Positions 1 to 5,548 of a DNA stretch of 5,548 bases are shown piece by piece. Location of the stretch: the NCBI GenBank assembly GCA_007126995.1, contig SLAD01000038.1:1-5548 (forward strand), given 5' to 3'. The notes under the pieces are model-generated. The model was not told where the DNA came from, made no database searches, and was given only the letters and a program-made list of their open reading frames with translations. The first letter of the stretch is position 1; every line of letters begins with the position of its first letter. The stretch is from Kiritimatiellia bacterium (GTDB taxonomy: Bacteria > Verrucomicrobiota > Kiritimatiellia > SLAD01). A program made the position numbers and the translations under genes.

Positions 1-103
1 CTCCACCGAATCCCGCACCCTCGCCACCCTGCGCGACACGCTGCTGCCGAAGCTGCTTAGCGGGGAGTTGTCAGTTAATGAGTCCAACGCTGTTGCATCA
101 TGA
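1..103 (+). CDS. hsdS: Type I restriction-modification specificity subunit HsdS, C-terminal end (5' partial)
   Basis: Reading from base 2, the frame gives 33 residues and a TGA stop at 101-103. The sequence includes TLATLRDTLLPKLLSGEL, the very common C-terminal tail of HsdS proteins, which belongs to the last conserved helical region after the second target-recognition domain. HsdS selects the DNA target for the HsdM methylase and the HsdR translocase/nuclease. Only the tail is present, so the recognition domains and the DNA specificity cannot be judged. The final residues after SGELSV are not conserved in the family. The stop codon overlaps the ATG of the next gene in an ATGA (100-103), which points to co-transcription and translational coupling. 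hsdM would be expected upstream of the window. Confidence 0.9.
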   Translation, partial: STESRTLATLRDTLLPKLLSGELSVNESNAVAS

Positions 104-1086
104 TTGAATCCATCACCATTTCCAGCGTTGCAACCTACGCCACCGCCCCCGAACTGCTCGACGGGCTTTCCCAATTCAATTTCTTGTTTGGCTCCAACGG
201 CACAGGGAAAACCACTGTCAGCCGGGTCATCGCGGATGAGTCACAGTTTCCAACTTGTATCGTGACATGGAAGGCGGGGACGAAACTCCAGCCTCTGGTT
301 TACAACCATGATTTCGTCGAACGGAACTTCAACCAATCGTCAGAGCTGAAAGGGGTGTTCACGTTGGGCGAGAAGCAAGTCGACACGCTCACGAAGATTG
401 CAACGGCGAAAGGCGAACTCGACGCGCTGACAACTAGGATTGAAACCCTCACCCAGGGCCTGCAGGGCGCGGATGGAAACGGGGGAAAGAAAGGAGAGTT
501 GGCGACGCTTGAGGCCGGACTAAAAGACAAGTGTTGGGCTCAAAAGCAGAAGCACGATGCGAAGCTGCAGGGCGGCTTCGAGGGGTTTCGCAACAGCTCG
601 GAAAGGTTCAAGAGCAAGGTGCTTCAGGAAGAAGCGTCCAATAGCGCGACTCTCCTCACCTTGGCCGAGTTGGAGAAAAAAGCGGAAAATGTCTACGGAC
701 CGACGCCCACGACGGAGGCTTTAATTCCCGTTGTCGAAACCGCCAAACTTCTCGCGCATGAAACGAACCCAATTCTGAAGAAGCGGGTTATCGGCAAAGA
801 GGACGTTGATATCGCTGCGATGATCAAAAAGCTCGGGAACAGCGACTGGGTTCGGGAAGGCCGCGGATTCTACGACGTAAACGATGGGGTGTGTCCGTTC
901 TGCCAACAAGAGACGACTGACGCATTTGCGCGAAGTTTGAATGAGTATTTTGACGAGACGTTTGTAACGGACAGCAAGGCGATCGACGACCTCGCCACGA
1001 ACTACGCACCGAAGCGGCGCGGATTCAGCAACAAATCGCCGGAATTATCGCGTCACCGTCCAGGTTTCTCGATGTCGAGAAGCTGA
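100..1086 (+). CDS. rloC: N-terminal fragment of the RloC-like gene: Walker A and zinc-hook half
   Basis: This is the portion readable from the natural start. The ATG at 100 overlaps the hsdS stop and has no clear Shine-Dalgarno sequence, so translation is probably coupled. Residues 1-45 form the N lobe of an ABC/SMC-type ATPase with P-loop GSNGTGKT at 31-38. A conserved YNHDFVERNF stretch follows at about residues 68-77, and such a stretch is common in AAA_13 proteins. Residues ~90-200 are Lys/Glu/Leu-rich and look like a coiled-coil arm. CPFCQQ (C265, C268) is the likely zinc-hook apex. Family-like sequence continues to about residue 303 (DLATNYA). The last ~25 residues, rich in Arg and Ser, are out-of-frame read-through ending at TGA 1084-1086. 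On its own this fragment lacks the signature, Walker B and nuclease parts and should be inactive as an ATPase. Confidence 0.8.
   Translation: MIESITISSVATYATAPELLDGLSQFNFLFGSNGTGKTTVSRVIADESQFPTCIVTWKAGTKLQPLVYNHDFVERNFNQSSELKGVFTLGEKQVDTLTKIATAKGELDALTTRIETLTQGLQGADGNGGKKGELATLEAGLKDKCWAQKQKHDAKLQGGFEGFRNSSERFKSKVLQEEASNSATLLTLAELEKKAENVYGPTPTTEALIPVVETAKLLAHETNPILKKRVIGKEDVDIAAMIKKLGNSDWVREGRGFYDVNDGVCPFCQQETTDAFARSLNEYFDETFVTDSKAIDDLATNYAPKRRGFSNKSPELSRHRPGFSMSRS
1003..1020 (+). other. Apparent frameshift site (net -1) in the RloC-like gene
   Basis: The upstream frame reads sensibly through Tyr-Ala (1003-1008) and the downstream frame reads sensibly from Glu-Ala-Ala-Arg (1011-1022). One base added between them gives a smooth Y-A-P-E-A-A-R-I-Q-Q-Q-I helical sequence. 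The two frames overlap only in 954-1086, so the lesion must lie there, and protein character places it near 1005-1015. The local sequence is CACC followed by GAAGCGG, so loss of one C or G is the simplest explanation. I see no X-XXY-YYZ slippery heptamer in the overlap, which argues against programmed -1 frameshifting. Confidence 0.7.
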
Positions 1087-1152
1087 AGACAGAGAAAGAG
1101 CTGCTCGACGCAAAAGTCACACTGAACAACCAGCGCCTCGCCGGAAAGAAGA

Positions 1153-1169
1153 AGGAGGCAAGCCAGGTG
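1153..1169 (+). promoter_or_regulatory. Strong internal Shine-Dalgarno-like site before a GTG codon
   Basis: AGGAGG at 1153-1158 lies 8 bases before an in-frame GTG at 1167-1169. That is near-ideal ribosome-binding geometry and better than any real start in this window, since the starts at 100, 2368, 2576 and 4648 all lack a clear SD. The site sits just downstream of the frameshift and could allow translation of the C-terminal half. It may equally be chance: the same bases encode a Lys/Glu-rich coiled-coil segment in which AAGGAGG-like strings are common. Confidence 0.35.
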
Positions 1170-2366
1170 GTCGAGTTGGATTCGCTGAGCAACGTCTGCA
1201 CGGCAATTAAGACTCTGTTCGACGACGCCAACACCGAAGTGGCTGCTCACAACAAGATGGTGGCGAACCTTGCAGCCGAGCGTGCGACCCTGACAGCGCA
1301 GGTCTGGAAGTTCGTTCTTGAGGAACTTAAGACCGACCTCGCCGCGTTTAATACTTCGAAGGATGCACTGGAAAAAGCCATCACGGCGATGACGTCCCAA
1401 ATCACAGCGGCGACGGAGGACAAGGCGAAGAAGGCGGGCGAAATTCGCGAACTAGAAAAACAAACTACCAGCATCCAGCCGACGATTGACGGCATCAACA
1501 GTCTTCTTTCTTCGTTTGGCTTCCAAGGCTTCAAGCTCGCGAAAGCAGCAAGCGGGAACTCCTACAAGCTGGTTCGTTCCGATGGTTCGGACGCCAAGGC
1601 GACTTTGAGCGAGGGAGAGAAAACCTTTGTCACCTTCCTGTATTTTTACCACCTGCTCAAAGGTAGCGAGTCAGAGACCGGGATGACCACGGACCGAATC
1701 GTGGTCTTCGACGACCCAGTTTCGAGCCTCGACAGTGACATCCTCTTCATTGTCAGCAGTCTCATCAAAGGGCTTTTCGATGAGGTGCGGGATGGAACCG
1801 GACACATCAAACAGATCTTCGTGCTCACTCATAACGTCTACTTCCACAAGGAGGTCACTTACTCTCCGAAGCAAAAGGGTGTATCACCAAACGAAAGGAC
1901 GTATTGGATCGTGAGAAAGCCCGGACTGGTGTCGAAGCTCGACAAGCACCCGACCAACCCAATCAAAACGTCCTACGAGCTGCTGTGGGCCGAAGTTCGC
2001 AAACCTGAGCGCTCGAATCTCGCCATTCAAAACACGCTGCGGCGCATCCTCGAGAACTACTTCAAGATTCTTGGGGGCATCGAATTTGACGATCTCTGCG
2101 CGATGTTTGACGGGAAGGAGAAGCTCATCTGCAAATCGCTTTGCTCCTGGGTGCATGATGGGTCGCACTACGCGCACGACGACCTCTATGTATCCATTGA
2201 TGACTCGATGGTGGACTCCTACCTGAAAGTTTTCAGGGCTATCTTCGACAAGTCCGGCCACAGCGCGCACTACAAGATGATGATGGCGGATGCCTTTGTA
2301 GAGCTGCCCGCAGTTGTTGCCGAACCCGCTGCTGTTGTAGAACCCACTCCCGCCCCCGCTGCCTAG
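1167..2366 (+). CDS. rloC: C-terminal fragment of the RloC-like gene: ABC signature, Walker B and tRNase-type domain
   Basis: This frame is open from 954 (just after a TGA at 951-953) and its in-frame sequence from about 1011 continues the N half, e.g. IQQQIAGIIASPSRFLDVEKL. A GTG at 1167 could start a separate 399-residue product. The order is: second coiled-coil arm (about 1020-1500), ABC signature LSEGEK (1605-1622), Walker B IVVFDD followed by D-loop SSLD (1698-1733), and switch LTHN (1824-1835). The C-terminal domain has LRRILENYF, with Arg codon 2040 and Glu codon 2052 in R-x3-E spacing, and DGSHYAH, with the His codon at 2166. This resembles the Arg-Glu-His triad described for PrrC/RloC tRNases. 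The protein ends in a Pro/Ala/Val tail. Without Walker A it cannot form a complete ATPase, so a separate function is doubtful. Confidence 0.75.
   Translation: MVELDSLSNVCTAIKTLFDDANTEVAAHNKMVANLAAERATLTAQVWKFVLEELKTDLAAFNTSKDALEKAITAMTSQITAATEDKAKKAGEIRELEKQTTSIQPTIDGINSLLSSFGFQGFKLAKAASGNSYKLVRSDGSDAKATLSEGEKTFVTFLYFYHLLKGSESETGMTTDRIVVFDDPVSSLDSDILFIVSSLIKGLFDEVRDGTGHIKQIFVLTHNVYFHKEVTYSPKQKGVSPNERTYWIVRKPGLVSKLDKHPTNPIKTSYELLWAEVRKPERSNLAIQNTLRRILENYFKILGGIEFDDLCAMFDGKEKLICKSLCSWVHDGSHYAHDDLYVSIDDSMVDSYLKVFRAIFDKSGHSAHYKMMMADAFVELPAVVAEPAAVVEPTPAPAA
2307..2342 (+). repeat. Two 18-bp imperfect tandem units in the 3' end of the RloC-like gene
   Basis: The units at 2307-2324 and 2325-2342 match at 14 of 18 positions. 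They encode PAVVAE and PAAVVE and lead into a Pro/Ala-rich tail that ends the protein. The tail lies past the tRNase-type domain and looks like a disordered extension, possibly made by slippage. No role can be assigned. Confidence 0.5.
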
Positions 2367-2367
2367 C

Positions 2368-2571
2368 ATGAGCCTCAACGAATCCATCGTCGAAGAAGCC
2401 GCCCTCGAATGGTTCGGGGAGCTGGGCTATGCGGCCGGGCACGGGCCGCAGCTCGCGCCCGGTGAACCGGCGGCGGAGCGGGATTCGTTTGGCGAGGCGG
2501 TGCTGGTGGGTCGCTTGCGCGAGGCCATCCGGCGGCTGAACCTTGGCATTCCTCTTCTAAAATCATTATAG
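2368..2571 (+). pseudogene. hsdR: Type I restriction endonuclease HsdR, N-terminal remnant
   Basis: The 67-codon frame begins MSLNESIVEEAALEWFGELG and continues through APGEPAAERDSFGE and VGRLREAIRRLN, which I recognise as the highly conserved start of a large HsdR subfamily (usually around 1000 residues). HsdR is the translocase/nuclease subunit of type I systems. Family-like sequence lasts to about residue 58, perhaps 62 (N-x-G-I-P). It then ends as LLKSL and a TAG stop at 2569-2571. The nuclease, helicase and HsdM-binding regions are all missing. The start codon is one base after the RloC-like stop, so it would have been translated by coupling in the original operon. Its own stop is 4 bases before the next gene's ATG. 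The rest of hsdR is not in the window; it was either deleted or displaced beyond 5548. Confidence 0.85.
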
Positions 2572-2572
2572 C
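2543..2572 (+). promoter_or_regulatory. Weak sigma70-like promoter candidate at the module junction
   Basis: TTGGCA (2543-2548) resembles a -35 box and is followed by an AT-rich patch containing TAAAAT (2558-2563) and TATAGC (2567-2572). The TTGGCA/TATAGC pair has 18-bp spacing. A start there would fall at or just inside the helicase ATG (2576), implying a leaderless or very short leader. TAAAAT alone would put the start near 2570 but has no good -35. The patch stands out in a GC-rich neighbourhood. Read-through from the hsd operon is an equally good explanation for expression. Confidence 0.25.
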
Positions 2573-2575
2573 AGC

Positions 2576-4647
<2,072 letters not shown>

Positions 4648-4651
<4 letters not shown>

Positions 4652-5548
4652 ACATGGAAATTTCCGCTAATACCCAAGCGATTCTTCTGCTGACCGCCCC
4701 GCTGATCGTTGGGAAGAAGGCAGAGACAGCTCATTTGCTTACGCTGAAGGAATACAACCTGCTTGCCCGCTGCATTCGAGAAGCTGGCAAGGAACCTGCG
4801 GGCCTTCTGGGGCCGGATGCGGGCGCGCTATTGGAAACTTGTGGGGCACGCTTTGGCAGGGAGCGTCTGGAGGCATTGCTTGCACGGGGGTTTCTGCTCA
4901 GCCAGGCAGTCGATCAGTGGCACTCGCGGGGAATCTGGGTGATCAGCCGTGCCGACGCCGGGTATCCGCGACGCTTGAAATCACGGCTGAAGGAAGATGC
5001 GCCGCCGGTCCTGTATGGGTGCGGAGGCAAGGATTTGCTTGATGCCGGGGGATTGGCGGTTGTGGGTTCCCGTCACGTGGATGACGAACTCATCAGCTAC
5101 ACGGCAAAGGTCGGATCCTTGGCGGCTGAGGCAGGGACCCCGATTGTGTCTGGCGCGGCCCGGGGGATCGACACGGCTGCAATGGCAGGAGCTTTGGATG
5201 CCGGGGGCAGGGTGATCGGCGTAATGGCGGACGGGCTGGGCCGAGCCGCGCTGGCAAAAGGCAACCGCGAGGCGTTTCGCGAGGGCAGGCTAGTCGTCGT
5301 GTCCGCCTACGATCCGGCGGCGGGATTCAACGTCGGCCATGCCATGCAGCGAAACAAGGCGATCTACGCGCTGGCGGATGCGGCCTTTGTGGTGACATCG
5401 GATTTCAAGAAAGGCGGAACCTGGGCTGGTGCGATCGAGCAGCTCGACCGCTTGCGGTTTGTTCCGGTATTTGTCCGCAACGGTGCCAACGTCGGCAAAG
5501 GCAATGCGGCCCTATTGCATCGCGGGGCTGTGGCATGGCCAGACCCGC
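4648..5548 (+). CDS. DprA/Smf-family Rossmann-fold protein (ShosA-like partner of the helicase-PRTase), 3' partial
   Basis: The frame is open from ATG 4648 to the window end, giving 300 codons with no stop. The ATG overlaps the helicase stop as ATGA; a second ATG at 4654 is an alternative start. Residues ~1-100 are a helical N-terminal region. YPRRLKSRLKEDAPPVLYGC (106-125) matches the lead-in to the DprA core. The Rossmann domain has AVVGSR (137-142), VSGAARGIDTAAM (167-179), an Ala/Gly-rich stretch to GVMADGL (191-197), and RNKAIYALADAAFVV with GGTWAGA (235-262), the counterparts of the DprA RNR-I-ALS and SG-T-TA motifs. Housekeeping DprA loads RecA on incoming single-stranded DNA in transformation. 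This one is divergent (RNK for RNR, YGCGG for the usual Y-x-x-G) and is coupled to a PRTase gene. A role as the ShosA-type antitoxin/regulator is therefore more likely. The C-terminal end is not visible. Confidence 0.88.

Larger units (their letters stand above)
100..2366 (+). pseudogene. rloC: RloC-like anticodon nuclease (zinc-hook ABC ATPase with tRNase-type C-terminus), interrupted by a frameshift
   Basis: Restoring one base near 1009-1011 gives a single reading frame of about 755 residues with all the parts of an RloC/AAA_13 protein. In restored numbering these are: Walker A at residues 31-38, a long charged helical region with a CPFC zinc hook at 265-268, an ABC signature LSEGE near 503, Walker B with D538/D539, a D-loop SSLD near 542, a switch His near 578, and a C-terminal domain with R648-x3-E652 and a downstream His. 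RloC proteins are DNA-damage-responsive tRNases that excise the wobble nucleotide and are often linked to hsd genes. PrrC is the shorter relative and lacks the zinc-hook coiled coil, so RloC is the better name. The gene lies between hsdS and hsdR, overlapping the former and one base from the latter. The frameshift may be a real lesion or an assembly error. Family assignment is firm; active tRNase function is inferred from the motif pattern only. Confidence 0.85.

Noticed and set aside
1003..1045. Programmed -1 frameshifting as the explanation for the split RloC-like gene
   Set aside because: No slippery heptamer of the X-XXY-YYZ type is present in the frame overlap. Related proteins are, to my knowledge, single frames.
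2307..2366. Rho-independent terminator at the end of the RloC-like gene
   Set aside because: The sequence is GC-rich with short tandem units but has no clear inverted repeat followed by a T-run, and the next gene starts one base after the stop.
1884..2387. A 167-codon - strand frame opposite the tRNase-type domain
   Set aside because: It has no recognisable motif and no SD, and the + strand frame carries the conserved R-x3-E and His region. It is a shadow.
4839..5215. Two short + strand frames (4839-5042 and 4997-5215) within the DprA-like gene
   Set aside because: They are out of frame with the DprA motifs, rich in Arg, Gly and Ala, and lack family features. They are shadows of the longer gene that runs off the window.

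Overview
The window is a stretch of bacterial defence island in which every gene is on the + strand and packed end to end. Base composition is moderately high in GC. The type I restriction genes and the RecQ and DprA families have wide bacterial distributions, so I do not assign a taxon; a Gram-negative bacterium is a guess only.

Positions 1-2571 are the remains of a type I restriction-modification (hsd) operon with an anticodon-nuclease-type gene inside it. The order is the 3' end of hsdS, then an RloC-like gene (zinc-hook ABC ATPase with a C-terminal tRNase-type domain), then the first ~60 codons of hsdR. This hsdS - ACNase - hsdR order matches the known prr locus of E. coli, where prrC lies between hsdS and hsdR. 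Both downstream genes are damaged. The rloC-like gene has an apparent one-base deletion near 1009-1011, so its N half (100-1086) and C half (open from 954, closing at 2366) are in different frames. The hsdR gene breaks off after about residue 58-62 and stops at 2571.

Positions 2576-5548 begin only 4 bases after the hsdR stub's stop codon. They hold a two-gene module: a 691-residue RecQ-type DExH helicase fused to a ComF-like phosphoribosyltransferase (PRTase) domain, followed with an ATGA overlap by a divergent DprA/Smf-family protein that runs off the window end. Pairing a PRTase-domain protein with a DprA-family protein is the hallmark of the ShosTA toxin-antitoxin/anti-phage system. Here the PRTase partner also carries a complete RecQ motor.

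Taken together, the region looks like a defence-island junction. A decaying type I RM/tRNase locus has been cut inside hsdR, and a compact helicase-PRTase/DprA module now sits at the cut. The two modules probably act independently. The first would sense DNA-restriction stress and cleave tRNA. The second would plausibly couple recognition of an unusual DNA structure to a PRTase effector held in check by the DprA-like partner; that mechanism is inference. No tRNA, rRNA, CRISPR array, transposase or convincing terminator was seen, and no stretch over 300 bases lacks a gene.
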